Shown here piece after piece: positions 47,401 to 61,068 of a stretch of DNA of 64,000 nt. Each line of letters opens with the position of its first letter. Positions within the stretch are counted from its first letter, which is position 1. Source of the DNA: Dioscorea cayenensis subsp. rotundata. Taxonomy: Eukaryota > Streptophyta > Magnoliopsida > Dioscoreales > Dioscoreaceae. The stretch spans positions 372,001 to 436,000 of the forward strand of contig NC_052475.1 in the NCBI RefSeq assembly GCF_009730915.1, in the 5' to 3' direction. The position numbers and the translations under genes were made by a program. The notes beneath the pieces are model-generated. The model was given only the letters and a program-made list of their open reading frames with translations. It was not told the DNA's origin and did no database searches.

Positions 47401-49540
47401 AAGCAAGTCATTCCTAGTTAGATCCAAGTTTAGGAAAGTATCATCAAAATGCTCAAAAAGACAAGGGATTGTACTAACATACCTATAAAGATCTACTGAG
47501 ACTTAAAACACTAGGTAGGAATTATTTGGTGAGCTATTGATGCTTGCACCACCAAGATAAATAGCAAAGTTTAACTTGGTTACATGAGTTTGTTGATAGA
47601 GACGGTTGACTTTCCTATTTAGTTTTTCTTTATTCCAACGGGTTTTGTGTCATCCCAAAACAAAAATATTATATAAAAAAACCAAGAAGTACTACACTAT
47701 ATTATCTCGAGGAAGGATATCATAGGTGCGCCTATTTTTTTCACAAACTAAATGCAAAATGGATAAACCATGTAAAATGAACCATACAAAAAGCATGCGC
47801 ATGATTATGATGAAACATGATTTATCAGGATGTTAAGACATTCTAAGATTGGGGATTATAAAAGATAATGCATAACATAACAAACTAGAACCAAAATGTT
47901 GTAATTTAAGACTTTAAATAAAGCATATTTAAGACTCTAAACAAAGCATGCAATGTGTACAAAAAGAGAATGTATCTTCAGTTACAATAGTAGAGATATC
48001 AAGATGAACATACATGTGGCATGTGAGCACACACACATAGTAGAAGGAACTTGATATTGCTATAGCATGTAATTCAAAACAAGAAGTTCATGCATGTCTA
48101 ATGTGATTCTAGTCATAAGATTGATAATATACTCATAAAAAAGCATTAGAATAAACTATGCTTTTATTTCAAAACATGGACATATAGGAAAAGCAACTTT
48201 AAGACTTTAAGTACACAATAGAAATTATCATATAGATAATAGATATATTTTCTCCCAAATATTTAGCAATAGGTGAAAAAGAGTTCAAGTTTACACCCCT
48301 ATCTCAACTTTAGCATATATTTAATTGGTGATTACATTAAATAAATACCCACAAATGTACAATTAATAATAATAAAAAAAACCCCAAGAAAACTTGTATG
48401 TTTAACTTCTAAATGCATTTGTTCCTTGAGCATCATATGAAGAATGACCATTTGTAGAAAATTATGAAATAAAAAGATAAAATTCTATCCACATCCTATT
48501 AAGGTATTTTTAGCAAATAAAAAAAAAAGTTACTTGCTTTTCCTATGTATGTTCTACATCAAAACATTGGTGAATTTAATGCCTGTAATTTACACTAGTT
48601 AAGGATCATCAGAGTAGAGCACAAGCCATATGTGATGTTTCTAAAAGTAGTTTCTTAGAAGTCACAACTAGATTCACAAGATATGCTATATAAACTACCA
48701 ACGATGTTTTTAAAAGTAATTTATCAGAAATCACAGCTAGATTAGCAAAATATGTTATATAAACTACTCAAGGATCATCGGAGTAAAGAGAAAGCCATAT
48801 ATGAAGTTTCTAAAAATAGTTTCATAGAAATCACAACTTCATTAGCCAGACCTAAGCATATGCTAATTTGACTAGGAATTAATTAGCCCGATGCATGCAA
48901 CTAGATTACCATTTAATACAACTAATTCAAACATTACTGGACCCCAACAAAAGATCTAACATATTTGAGTACTTTAGCTAACAAAATGATTTATGGCTCC
49001 TCCTAGTAGCCCAATGCCATCTATATGAAATTAACGTTAGAAGGGTTACAAGTACTTAATATGTTTTATCGTTGAAATTGATGAGTAAATAACATAAATG
49101 TGGCATTGTTAAAACAACTGCCTTTTTGTATGAATGCCTTTCCAAAATTTGTCCAACTGACAAAGAATGTCATATTGCCAGCCGGTAAAATCTACCATCA
49201 ATTTTTAGCTGTTAAAGAAAAAAGCACTGAAAAACAAAGTAGGTTGATTTTTAAATAAGCATCATCCCTACTTGATGAAGATCAATCGTGCATCCATGAA
49301 CTTGCTTCCCATTACAAATAAATAAATAAATAAATAACTATCCTACCAAAATATCTAATAATGGATTGATAAAATAACATCAAGAAAACATGTTTATAAA
49401 TGGATTTTATAAATTTACATAGCTAAGCTATCAGTCATCCCCACTTTAGCCACATTTACAGGTATGACCCTTCCAACCCAAGATAGAAAAGCAATCAAAA
49501 GCCACCTGAAACCCTTTATTTGGAAACACAACAACAATGT
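47400..49540. other. AT-rich DNA of the right arm
   Basis: No gene is seen. A diverged tandem repeat occupies 48601-48855 and an AAAT run lies at 49315-49336. Confidence 0.55.
48601..48855. repeat. Diverged tandem repeat, units of about 70-100 bp
   Basis: Units begin 'aaggatcatcagagtagag' (48601), a shortened one near 48700, and 'aaggatcatcggagtaaag' (48770). Each contains 'gtttctaaaa', 'tagaa(a/g)tcacaact' and 'gctatataaactac'-like words. Confidence 0.7.
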
Positions 49541-51917
49541 TAAACAATGTTGATAAGCATTTACCACATTCAGATAATTGCAACTTGAAGACCAAACCTT
49601 ATATTATAGGTTCACAATGGCATTAAAAAACTAAAAAACATGTTATTGATTAAAAAAAAGCTAAGAAATAATAAAACAAATCATCAATAACAATGAAAAC
49701 TGAAAAACATGTCATTCATGAAAAAAGGTACGTAATAATACATAATAATCACAATGGCTAAAATAAGTGAAAGTCCATTATTGCATCACAAAATGTTAGC
49801 AACTACTTGTTCGTTGGTTGAGTAAAATTGAAACACAAAACACAAAGTGAATTGAGTGTTTGGAGTTAAACTACTTCACTAAACACGTGCAATTTAACCG
49901 AGGCATCAATGCTTGCAAAAAACCACCTGAATTGTTGAAAGGAAAATTGATTACATGACCTTAGCTTCCATTTAAATCTCAAGAACACTTTGTATATAAA
50001 AAAAAAATTTTAAAAATATTATAGTCAAGAAAAAAAAATTACAAATTTTTAATCAACACATCAATTTAAACAAATTAAACAAATCTAGCATCCATTTTTA
50101 ACAATTATTTAACAGCTCATTGATGGTCTATTTTTAAATCACATACATATACATAGAAATCCAAGGTGATCAAAAGTCATATGACTCATATCTCACAGCG
50201 AAATTAGAGTATCTTGGACAAAAAAAATTAAAATTCAATATGTTGGCTTGGATGACAATTATAAACAAAGCAATTGTGTATACATGTTCTAAATCTTGAA
50301 GAAAGTATATGTTACAAACGCTTCTAAATAATAAGGTTTAAACATAAGAAAAAAAAATTCAGATCATTAAGAAAAAATATTTCCACAAAAGACAATTAAG
50401 GCCACATAAGGACAAACTATTTAACAAGATAAACAAATAAGAAGTTCAAGCATTTGACAATATTTTTAAACAGTTATAACTACTTGGAGCAAGAACTTCT
50501 AAGGTCTTACCTTTGCCACAAAGTTCCAAGCATGATTCATATCTAGATTTCTAATGACCACTTTGAGGCCAAGAAAAATTTTGAATTTCAAGTTGGTAGT
50601 TATAAAAGATGAAAGCAATTCATCTAAATAAAAGAGAAAATTAAGAGAATGAAATATGATCATCCTGTGAGGTGCAATTTTATGGAGTCCTTCCCCTATG
50701 TGATGAACAAAGTAGATCGAAAGATATCATCAAACTATTATCAATAATAAACAATAAATAACAAGTCAACACAAATCATTTATATAATTATATTATTAGT
50801 CAAATTTTAGACAATGGAATGCAGCTAATTTCTTATAAAATAACTCCTCAATAGATTTCCTCTACAAAATAATGCATGAATGCAAAAATATAATGTTATT
50901 AGAAATGAAACTCTTCATTAAACAATGAAATTAAGATTTCCTAATAACACTTAATAAAGTTTATATGCAAAGACCTCAAAGCTACAAGTCATGAAATAGC
51001 CAACAACTGTTCCTATACAAGTGTATACATCATGATCAACCAGACATGCACATTTGACAACACAGTAAAAATGGCATATAAATTCAGGCTGAGCAAGTGG
51101 CACCCATCTTCGTTCAAACCAAATTTTAACAATGATAAAGTTCATGAAATATATAACAAACGTAAGTGGCCAAATAATGTCACAACTAGTCTGTTTATGG
51201 TTATAGATAAAACCAGCGAATATGTGGCCAAAACCAATACTTTTTGTCTGAACTCAATGAAAGTACAATGTTCATGACAATATAGTTCCCATAATTATTT
51301 AAAACGTCCTTACAAACATTTCTTACAACCTAAAAACATTATAAAGATAATAACTTAGGCAATGAAATGCGTCAAATATACAATATCAAACACAACAAAA
51401 CAACAGCTAGATTACACAAATAGGGGGAATAATCACATGAGAGGATATCAGGAGTTGTTTAGAGTGAAAATCCCCAATCATGATAGCTACACTTCTACAA
51501 ATGTATAAATGAGATATGTTTATCATTGTATGTATGACAACAAATGAAGAACTCATGAGCAAAACATGTTTGTTATGCCCAAAAAGGTACAGTAAACTTA
51601 ATAGGAAGAATTGTAAGCTTATTAAATAAGAATAACATACTAGATAACCAGTAGAAAACAAAATACTTCCGATAAAAACCTTAGGCGGGCTTCATAAGCA
51701 AATATACATAAATCAAGAAAAAATAACATAATTTACACATAAGAATAACCTACATATGTTCATTTAAAAAACATTATAACTTTATATATCAGTTGTGACT
51801 TAATAAAGTATATCAATAATTTCAAAAAATTTAAAAAAAAAAACAAGGTTTATAAAAAACTTTTGCATAAAATTGAAGAATTAGGGACAAACTATCAAAC
51901 CATAAAGGAGATGAATT

Positions 51918-52075
51918 TTCAAATAATGATAATGATGATAATAATAATAATAATAATCATCATAATGATATAATAATGATAATAATGATGATGATGATGA
52001 TAATAATAATAATAATGATAATCATAAACATACTAATAATGATAATAATAATTATTACAATAATGATGATATCCT
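51918..52075. repeat. AAT/ATG trinucleotide cluster
   Basis: The stretch is an interrupted mixture of (AAT)n and (GAT)n, including runs 'aataataataataataat' and 'gatgatgatgatgat'. Confidence 0.9.
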
Positions 52076-52892
52076 AAGACTCAAGAAAAGCAAACCTTGT
52101 GGCAGCCATGAGGTCAGCCTTGAGGGCCTCCTGATTGCAAAAATGCTCCTCTCATCGCCGACGGAGGCGGTGACAAATAATCTATAACCATCTAGCTATG
52201 TGCCGGTTTTCTCCATGCGGCTTTATTAGTACATATGAATCATCAAATAACCAAATCAAATCAAGTTAACAACAGCAATAAGGCACTAATCTAACCTATT
52301 ATTTTTTTTCTACCAAGCATTGAAAACTAAAATTATTAAACAAAGGATGGAAAACTAATGTGGTCAGGAAAAGGAGGGCAGAGGCCAGCTTACTTACAAA
52401 AAGAAAGAGAAAGAAAACCGATATATTAAGATTGGAACAACAACATCCTAATTTGCTTGCTTTTTAGGGTCTTCAATCTACTTGAGAACGTGGGATCTTT
52501 CTTACACTTCTTTGCCAAGGACCAGGAGGGAGGAAAAATTTGAACCGATGAAGGGTGGAGACATGAATCACAACTGGGTTGTGGCGATAAGGAAGTGGAG
52601 AGCCTTAGTATGGCACATCTTATGGAAAACATGGTTGGGGGTTGGGGTATCACCCAGCATAGCCAAGATCATCAGGAGACAAAGGAAAGATGAGGTGGGG
52701 AGTTGGTTAATCCTAGATTTTACACAACACATGAATCACAGAACTAAAAAGTCAAAACCAACTACAAAACCAAATCGATCGGTTTGATAAACACTACAAA
52801 ACTCACTTTTATGGTTTAATTTTTTACCTTGGAGGATATCTTGCCCTTCAATTACACACACTCCAAAAGGAAGTTTTAATCACCTTATATTA

Positions 52893-52989
52893 CTGATCTT
52901 TAGCCAAAATTTCTTGGTTGGGCAATCGGTTACTTGCTTATTTGTTTCCAAAATTAAAAATGACCCTTTGACAACAGCTTCAAGTACAC
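52893..52989 (-). pseudogene. Decayed copy of the exon at 59711-59823
   Basis: An acceptor 'ttcag' is followed by a frame starting 'VLEAVVKG' and 'LILETNKQV'. Compared with the copy at 59711-59823 it lacks several bases in the middle, which shifts the frame so that the shared 'ILAKDQ' end is no longer read in phase. I infer a dead duplicate. Confidence 0.5.
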
Positions 52990-53245
52990 CTGAAAAAGAA
53001 TTTTTATTATAATAGAAATGTTCATAAACAAAAGATAACTGGAAAGTATCCTGCCAAAACATGCATGCATGCATATAATTTCAAAAACAAACATTTCATT
53101 ATTTTTAGCAAAATATTAAAGCAAACAATTGGTTATACTAGATGGATGTTTTCTTCCATGAAACTTAAAATTGCTTAAACCAAATTCAAGAATTAAAATT
53201 AGTAAATATTAGTTGGAAGACCAAGATATTAGAAGTTAGTGAACC

Positions 53246-55385
53246 GACATAAAAAATATCTTAGGGTGTGTTTCATATGTGAAAAAACAGGGGACAATAC
53301 AACATGATATTACTCATTTGCACCCTGAATATCCACATCCATTTTTATGCACAAACTTTTAGATAATTAAATCCTTCTCCTTATTAACTTAAGCTTAACC
53401 ACGGTTTGGGCTTGAATGCGATAGTTCTAATGTTGGGATAAAAAGCAAAATAATGATTAAGCAAGTGTCTAACTTAATCACACCTAAAATAGGAACCCTA
53501 TTGATTTTTTAGCAAATGTGATTTCTTATATATGATAACATTATATAAAAGTTAGTTTTTTGTTAACAAAATTTTAAAAATAAGTAACCAAAAAATGAAC
53601 CAAAATAGTAGATTATCAAAAATAAAAAAATTAATAAAACCATTTTTTTTAGAAAATAATTGCAAACTGAGATTTTAAAAAAGTTCAATTTATTTCAGTT
53701 CTGACAACAAACCAAATGCAAACCCTGATCGTTGAGCGTTCACATAGAGCTACTCAGCAGCAAACTGGGATAAGTAAAGACCTTACTGATCGAGCAGTGG
53801 AAACAAAGCAGGTTAAAATGGTATGATTGGCATGTAGCCAAAGAAAACGCACAATTGAAATAGAAGTAAAATTACGCATATTTTTCATGTGAACAAGTAT
53901 GCACAAAATGCCGAAAGTATTGTTCTAACTATTGCAATAGAAAATGAAACACCATAAAGTACACAAACAAAGTAAAAAAATAAAAAAAAGTATATAATGC
54001 ACATGAGTGAAGATGAATTCCAAAAGAGATGCTATTGCAATGATGACGAAGTTATGGAATAGCTTAAATTCTTTTCTAACAAAGCCACCTGAAATTTACA
54101 ACTAAATATAGTAAAGAAGATCAGTCAACAAAATATGCAGCTGCAAAATAGTCGAGGAAATAACCTTAAAAATAATGTATATGTACAACTCATGTTAACC
54201 AATGGAGAATGCTTATCTTTAATGTCATTCATTCCAAATCAAGTTCAACAAATGATGGAGAAAATGTGACAGAATTTTTCACATTACCTTGGCTCATTTG
54301 CTTATGCCTAGAAACAACTACTCAATGTTAAAGAAAATGATATAAGAAAGGCAAGTTTAATTCTGTAGGAAAGAATAAGAAACCTACATCTATCTAGATA
54401 TTCAAAAGAAAAAAAATTCAGCTTCAAATACATATTTTAATTGAACTTCTTAAGCAAATATTCATGAAGAGAGAAAATAGTGACCTCATGTGCGTGCAAC
54501 TGCTCATCAAACATAATATTCTTGAAGAAATTCAATATTTATTGTCATTTATTAAAACATGTAGCAGACCTTCAGAATAGAAAGCAATTTATGTGTGTGT
54601 GATAATTTTGAAAAGTTCATACAAAATTAAAACATATACCTTTAATTTCCTTTATGAGCAAATCACATTAAATCCAGAGCGATTGGCTCACTTTAATGCA
54701 ACTAATTTTCAACTCTCTTCAATGCCAGTAATTTCAAATTAAGGTTAACACATTACAGGGACCAAATGACACCCACAAAGTTGTTCTAACCTTGACTCAT
54801 TTGCACATATAGCTACTCAATGGTCAACAAAGGAATCTGGCATACTCACTGGCTCATCATGTAAAATTTGAAAAATCAAATCAACCAAATAAGCATGATC
54901 CATATGAGGAATGATTCTTCAAAAATTATTATGTCTAATTATAGGAATGAGAAGAAAATATACGAAAATCAACTTTATATCCTTGAAAGATATGTCATGT
55001 GAGCACCAAATAGTAACAATATAGTCTTTATAAACAAGTGTAACATGGCTATGTTCACCGAGATATAAGAAAAAAATAGAAAAACCAACTTTATATCCGT
55101 GAAAGATATGATCATGTGAGCACCAAATAGTTATATTATAATATTGTAAGTAGGAATAGCATACTCATGTCCACCTACATATTTGGCAGAAAACAAAATT
55201 CAACTTCCAATAAATATCTTACGCCAGATTCACAAGCAAGCATAAAGCAATAAAAACACTAACCTGCTTGCGAGTAAATAATATTTGTAAATGAAACTGA
55301 GCCAAGAGAAAAAAATAATTGACAGAAATTGAGCAGAGCAATAACCTTAAACATAACAAAAGGTACGTAGCGTAAGCATCAACCA
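53246..55385. other. AT-rich DNA between duplicated segments
   Basis: No firm gene. A local duplication of about 120 bp is present at 54963-55130 (the word 'tgtgagcaccaaatagt' at about 54999 and 55114). Short minus-strand frames near 54060-54100 follow an acceptor-like CAG, but they are too short to call. Confidence 0.5.
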
Positions 55386-58301
55386 CGTTCATAATTAACT
55401 GTTGCAGCTTGAAGACCAAGCCTGTCTTTTAGGTTTGATAACAATGCAATGGAAACTTGAAAAACATGTTATTGATTAAAAAATTACAAAATAATACAAA
55501 ATAAGCACAATAGCCATGAAAACCGAAAAAAATGTCATTAATAAAAATATATATGAAGTAATACATAAGAATCACAACAGCTAAAATATATGAAAGCCCA
55601 TTACCCCATCACCAAATGTAAGCAGTTGCTTGTTGGTTGGGGAAAAGATATAGATGTGGATCATAATAATTAATAAACAAATTTTTGAGTGAAATTGAAA
55701 CACAGAACACAAAAGTGAACTGAATATTTCAGAGTTAAACTTCCTCACCAACCACTTGCAATTTTACCAGGGCATGCAAAAAAACCACCATAATTTTCAA
55801 AAAGAAAATCAATGATATTACCTGATCTTCTATTTACATATCAAGAACACTGTGTATTTTAAAAAATGTTATAATTAAGTGAACCATAATACAAATTTTT
55901 AATTAATGCATCAATCTAAGGAAAATTAAACCAATCCAACATCCATTTTTACCAATTATTTAATAGCTCATTGATGCTTTATTTTCAATAAGGTTTTAAG
56001 AAAGCAAAGTAATATCACCAATTATTTAACAGCTCATTGATGCTTATGGTTATAAATAAAACCTATGAGCATTATTCTTTAAAATCATATAAGTAAAAGT
56101 AAACTATATTAAAACAAATTGAGCTCATATTAAGTAAACTTCTTCACTTTGGTAGGTTTGATGCAGTGTGATGTGAAACTCAAAAAGCCCTAGATCAAGG
56201 TTGAGGCTATGCTCAATTGCTATATTTGTGTGGGCCACCCAGGCTGTTAACCTAGATTTGCATCAAAATACTCTTTAACTAAAAACACAAACATGACCTT
56301 AGATGAACATTTCAAAATCCTACACACTTAGTGGGACAGTCATAACATGAAGGAGGACTACTGATCTACATGTTGCACTTAGAAATCATTTTATATATTT
56401 AAGCATAGCTCCCACAAATAAGGCTGACAAATTTCAAGTGTTGCTAATAACCAGTAGGATAAAGGACGGTGAATATCAAACTCAAGTGTGCATAACTTCA
56501 CATGGAAGATCAATAATATCATTATGTTGGAACAAGAAAGACATAAATCATATGCTAATATTCATAAGACATGTTACAACAACACAAGAAAAAAAAAAAT
56601 TGTAAATAACAAGGATATATACACCACTTTTCACCAACATGTGTGGATGAGGAATAAATTGAATGTCATGCTAGAAATATAATGAAATTGAAATAAACAA
56701 TAAATTCAAAAAATTTAACCATTGAAAGGATAACCTTTATACCATACACAAGCAAATAAGTCAGACGCATTCAAATTGTCACACTATACCTTGGTTTATG
56801 TTGAGTTTTGAATTACCCTCATCAATCAAGCTCCATCACATATCATCAAACTTCAATAGATAGACTCATGGGTCAAGCCCTTGAAGAAATGTTCATTATT
56901 TCCCCACTACATCTTAATTTCATTAAGTAGCTGACAATCAGGACAACAATGTTCTTCAGAATCCATAATTATGTGAAATGTCCTCACAAACACTGCTTAC
57001 AACCCAACAACATTATAAGAATAATGACTAATGCCAACAAAAAAAAAAGGGAGAGAAAATGTGTCAAATCTACAATATTATATACAACAAACCAAATGAT
57101 CAACATAGGAAAGATTTTCCTTTTTTTAATCAGATCAGCAGCTAGATCATACAAAAATGGGGGCTGATCAGCAGTGAGAAGTATAATAAATTTTGAGAAA
57201 CAAAAAGCACATCAAAGATTCAATGTTATCTAGAACAAACCTAATGATCAACATAGGCCACACTTGTCACTTTCAGTAAGTGTGTGCACAATTACTTTTA
57301 TGGAATAAGACATGCATTCAAATATTACATTAAAAAAACTCCATAAATATGGTGCTCGAATGTCTAATATAGCATGGAGCACGCTATGAGTTTAAATCCT
57401 AAGTGTCATAGTTATGGTTCTAATTTTACACCAACCAGTCAAAATATTAATTTTTTAAATAACACTTAAACATAGTATATTATCAGCTATAACATGATTG
57501 GCATTTGAGGTCAACATGGGCAAGCATGCAACAATGGTGCAACTTGAACCAACCACTGAATTTAAAGATCAATAATGATATGTTAGATACAAGACAACAA
57601 GCCACACATTGGCTCTAACAAAAAATTGCTACCTTATCCAGTACAAATTTTTCAAAATGCTAAAGGGAATATTAAGAGTTGTTTACAGGGAAAAGTCGCA
57701 ATTATGTTAGAAAGACTTCTACAAATGTATAATAACATCAATACAAGATCAGTGCATAAATGAGGTATACGGTTATCATTATACATATGGCAACAAATGA
57801 AGAACTCATGAGCAACACATGTAGGTTATGCTAAGAAAAGCACAGTAAACTTAATAGGAAGACTTCATAGGCATATTAAATAAGAATGAAAGACCTAGAT
57901 ATTCAGGAGAAAACAAATTACAACTTCCTATAAATAATTACCTTAGAGGCAGGCTTCATAGATACCTGATTTACCTATAAGAAAATATTTACCTAATTTA
58001 CATATAAGAACAACCTACATATGTTCATTTCAAATAACATTACAGCTTTATATATATATATCACTTATAACTCAAAAAAGCTTATCAATAATTTCAAAAA
58101 CTTGAAAAAAAAAGATAGGACAGGATTTATATAAAAACTTTTGCATAAAGTCAAAGAATTAGGAACAAACTATTAAACAAAGAAATTTTCAAAATGAATC
58201 AAACAGTCCTAGACACTTAAAAGGGACGAAAAAGTAAGCCGGACTAGTTTTTTTGGTTTTCGTATAAATTTAAAAAATCATTAAAGAAAATAAGCATGGG
58301 C

Positions 58302-58302
<1 letters not shown>

Positions 58303-58337
<35 letters not shown>
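58303..58337. repeat. (TA)n microsatellite
   Basis: About 17 uninterrupted TA units. Other TA runs lie at 12241-12260, 21278-21298 and 25606-25634. Confidence 0.9.
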
Positions 58338-58342
<5 letters not shown>

Positions 58343-58799
58343 GCATAGGAGACAACCATGATGAAAAGAGAATACAGAATTTTAAAAAAGTTCAAATGGC
58401 AAAAATTTTGCATTACAAGAATTACCCAAACGAGGGAAACATTTTTTTTCAAAAAAAAGGAGAGAAGACATTTTTTAGACAAAATAACAGTCCTAGAAAC
58501 ATGTATTGTAACAAAAAAAATTTTAAAATGAAATGATCCTTTCAAAAAAAAAAAGAGAGAGAGAAAATAAAGGATGAGAGAATGTAAATTAAATAATTTT
58601 TATATAAAAGTAAATTCTCATATAAAAGCACAAAATGGTAATGAAAAGAGAAACAAGAAGTTAAAAAATAGTTTAGAGGTTAAAAAACAAAATTTTAAAA
58701 GAACAAGAACATACATAGGAAGCATAACAAAAACATGAACTGATGAACAAAAAATGAAGAACATGAAGAAGCAAGAGGAAGAGTAGCCGAAAGAGGAGA

Positions 58800-58881
58800 A
58801 GAAGAACAAGAACAAGAACAAAAAACGAAGAACATGAAGAAGAAAGAAGAAGAAGAAGAAGAAGAAGAAGAAGAAGAACAA
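58800..58881. repeat. GAA/AAG-rich microsatellite
   Basis: A purine-rich stretch with about ten consecutive AAG units at 58848-58878. The long Phe/Leu/Ser minus-strand frames across it are products of the repeat. Confidence 0.9.
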
Positions 58882-59249
58882 AAAGGATGAACAAACATGC
58901 TTCCTCTCATCAACTTAAAAGGATTGTGGTGAAAATGTGGCTTCACATTGGCAAAAATGCTTCCTCTCATCAACTTCAAAGTGGTGATACCGTGATAAAT
59001 AACCTCTAGCCATCATAGCTATGATCTAGTTTTCCTTTACTGGCCTATTGAAATGCTATATATGAATCATCAAATAATCAAATCAAGTTAACCACAGCAT
59101 TAACGCACTAATCAACATATAATTGCTTACTACTTAGCATTGAAAGCTATGAAATTTGCACAAAAAGAAAATAAGGTAAAGCTATGATAATTCAAAGAAA
59201 GAAAGACAGGGACAAGAACAATTATAGAAAGAAAGAAGGAAAGAAAAAA

Positions 59250-59536
59250 AACCAACCTATTAAGATTGGAACAATGGCATCCTTAATTGCTTCCTTTTTG
59301 GGCAGCTTCCATTCTGCTTGGGGTCTTATGTTTATTGCTTCAGGGCCGGAGGAAAGAAAGACTGAGCTAATGAGAGGGTGGGAGACCTCATCTGGCCTGA
59401 GGTTGACAATGGAGAGAAATGGAGCCTTGGTATTGCAAATCTCAAGAAGCATAGTGGGAGGGATCGGAGTGTGTGCAACTTTGGCAAAACCACAGTCCAG
59501 CAGATGAAAAGGAGGATGGGGATAAGAGTTGAAGAA
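59250..59536 (-). pseudogene. Possible exon of an unrecognised gene
   Basis: The minus strand is open for about 95 codons, with sequence of protein-like composition such as 'LRPDEVSHPLISSVFLSSG' and 'RPQAEWKLPKKEAIKDAIV'. The homologous DNA at about 52430-52760 has a stop and frameshifts in this reading. The opposite strand is also open here (from about 59270), so the coding strand is not certain. No family recognised. Confidence 0.35.
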
Positions 59537-59710
59537 TCAATCCCGAGATTTTACTCGGGACATGAATCCAAAGAACTAAAAAAGTCAAAACCAACTGAAA
59601 CCAAACCAGTTGAGTAAGTAAACCAATTTTTCAGTTTTTTTTTTATGGTTTTAGTTTTTTTCCCACCCTTAGGTATGCTGTAATATATATTTATATATAG
59701 GATGTTTTAG

Positions 59711-59823
59711 TCACCATTGATCCTTGGCCAAAATGTTTTGGATGAGCAATCGGTCTAGTGACTTATTCAACTTCACTGTTTCCAAAATTAAAGTAGCCAA
59801 TTCGACAACCTCTTCAAGCACAC
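59711..59823 (-). pseudogene. Terminal-type exon of an unrecognised gene
   Basis: An acceptor (CTCTGGCAG) is followed by 2 bases and 36 codons ending in TGA (59711-59713). The peptide looks like an amphipathic helix pair ('VLEEVVELATLILETVKLNK', 'LDRLLIQNILAKDQW'). A frameshifted copy lies at 52893-52989. I cannot link it in phase to an upstream exon, so I list it as a relic. Confidence 0.45.
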
Positions 59824-60085
59824 CTGCCAGAGAATTTTATCATCATAAAATTGATCATAAGAAAAGATAAAAAAAACTAAAAGGTATCAAGCCAAAACAC
59901 GCATGCCAGCAAATCATTTGAGAAACAAGCATTTTATTATTTTCAACAAAATATTAAAGCAAACACTTGATAATACCAAACAGGTGTTTTTTTTCCATGA
60001 AACATGAATTTGCTTCAACCAAATTCAAGAATTAAGATAAATAAATATTAGCTGGAAGATCAAGATATTGGGAGTGATTGAACAT

Positions 60086-61068
60086 AAAGTAAAAAATCTT
60101 CCTTAAGGATGCAAATATTTCAGATTCAACATACTACTGCACATACTATTTTGTTCTTTCCACATATCTAATAGCATAAATATGTAGACTTGGCTTCATA
60201 CCAAAATATTAAAAATTGATCTGGCTCATCCACCAAACTCATCTAATTCTGATAAAAACTGCTGATTTCAAGTATTCTAATAAAATCTTTATTTTCAACT
60301 TCTTTGCAGCATATGTTACTGAAAATAAAACAAGAACTGTCCTGGTTCTCAAAGAAATGTTAGAATAATACAGTAGATCAAATCTGGGCAGACAAATAAA
60401 AAAGAATTGATAATGCCATATAACTAACTTAGATGAAATAAATAAAATGGAAAACTTGGCACATGATATACAACAAAGAATGCACTTTACAGTGCTAGCA
60501 ATTGTGCACAACATAATCCTGTAAAAGAAGAAAACAATATCATTTGAGAAATAGAAATGGCAAATTATGTACTTGTATATTATTATGTTCATGAAAACTC
60601 AGCAGTGAGTGTGCAGCCTCCACACAGTTTTCCAGTTATGAACTTATCGTTACTAGTTTATTGCTAGATACCCGCAGGTATATTTGCCTTGCCGTCAGCT
60701 GGACTAATAATAGTATCCTCTAAATATACTTAAAAAAGAAGCTTTGCAACTTCAAGCCTAGAATAAAGATGGTACTAGGCACTTTTATATTTGTGCAAGT
60801 TAACAGAGAGCACATGGATAATTATGCTTTCTGTATGACATGAACACTGATCAAAAGATGATATGTTAATTAGTGAATTTGATTTTGTCAAAATTTCATC
60901 TATTAACACTTGTTTCTTTCATATATATATATTATGGATCTGGTTTATCCCCTTTTCTGAATAAAAGAAAGAACAGTTGCATCACTTATGTGTTTCAATA
61001 TGGAAGACACAATCAACTGGAAACATAACCTCATTGCAGAAGCCATCTTTAACAAACATCTCATACTC
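60086..61068. other. AT-rich DNA downstream of the unrecognised gene
   Basis: This may hold its 3' untranslated region. A minus-strand stretch at 60722-60669, between TTTAG and GGGTATCT, could encode 'ISPADGKANIPAG', but it cannot be tied to the other exons. Confidence 0.4.

Larger units (their letters stand above)
49540..53245. repeat. Right-arm duplicated segment, copy 1 of blocks Q-R-S
   Basis: Three anchors in the same order match copy 2: Q 49560-49980 with 55390-55860, R 51420-51710 with 57660-57970 (shared 'aacaaatgaagaactcatga' at 51539 and 57791), and S 52090-53245 with 58930-60085 (shared 'cattaagattggaacaa'-like word near 52426 and 59257). Copy 1 is fairly degenerate in its exon-like parts. 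Parts of R also recur at 55140-55250. Confidence 0.75.
55386..60085. repeat. Right-arm duplicated segment, copy 2 of blocks Q-R-S
   Basis: This is the second copy of the segment at 49540-53245, with the same block order and about 1 kb longer. It also holds a (TA)n run at 58303-58337, a GAA run at 58845-58880 and a 60-bp direct repeat ('atgcttcctctcatcaactt' at 58897 and 58957). Its exon-like parts near 59250-59530 and 59711-59823 are better kept than those of copy 1. Confidence 0.75.

Noticed and set aside
58618-58979. Minus-strand frames rich in Phe, Leu and Ser
   Set aside because: They read a GAA/AAG microsatellite and have no other coding feature.
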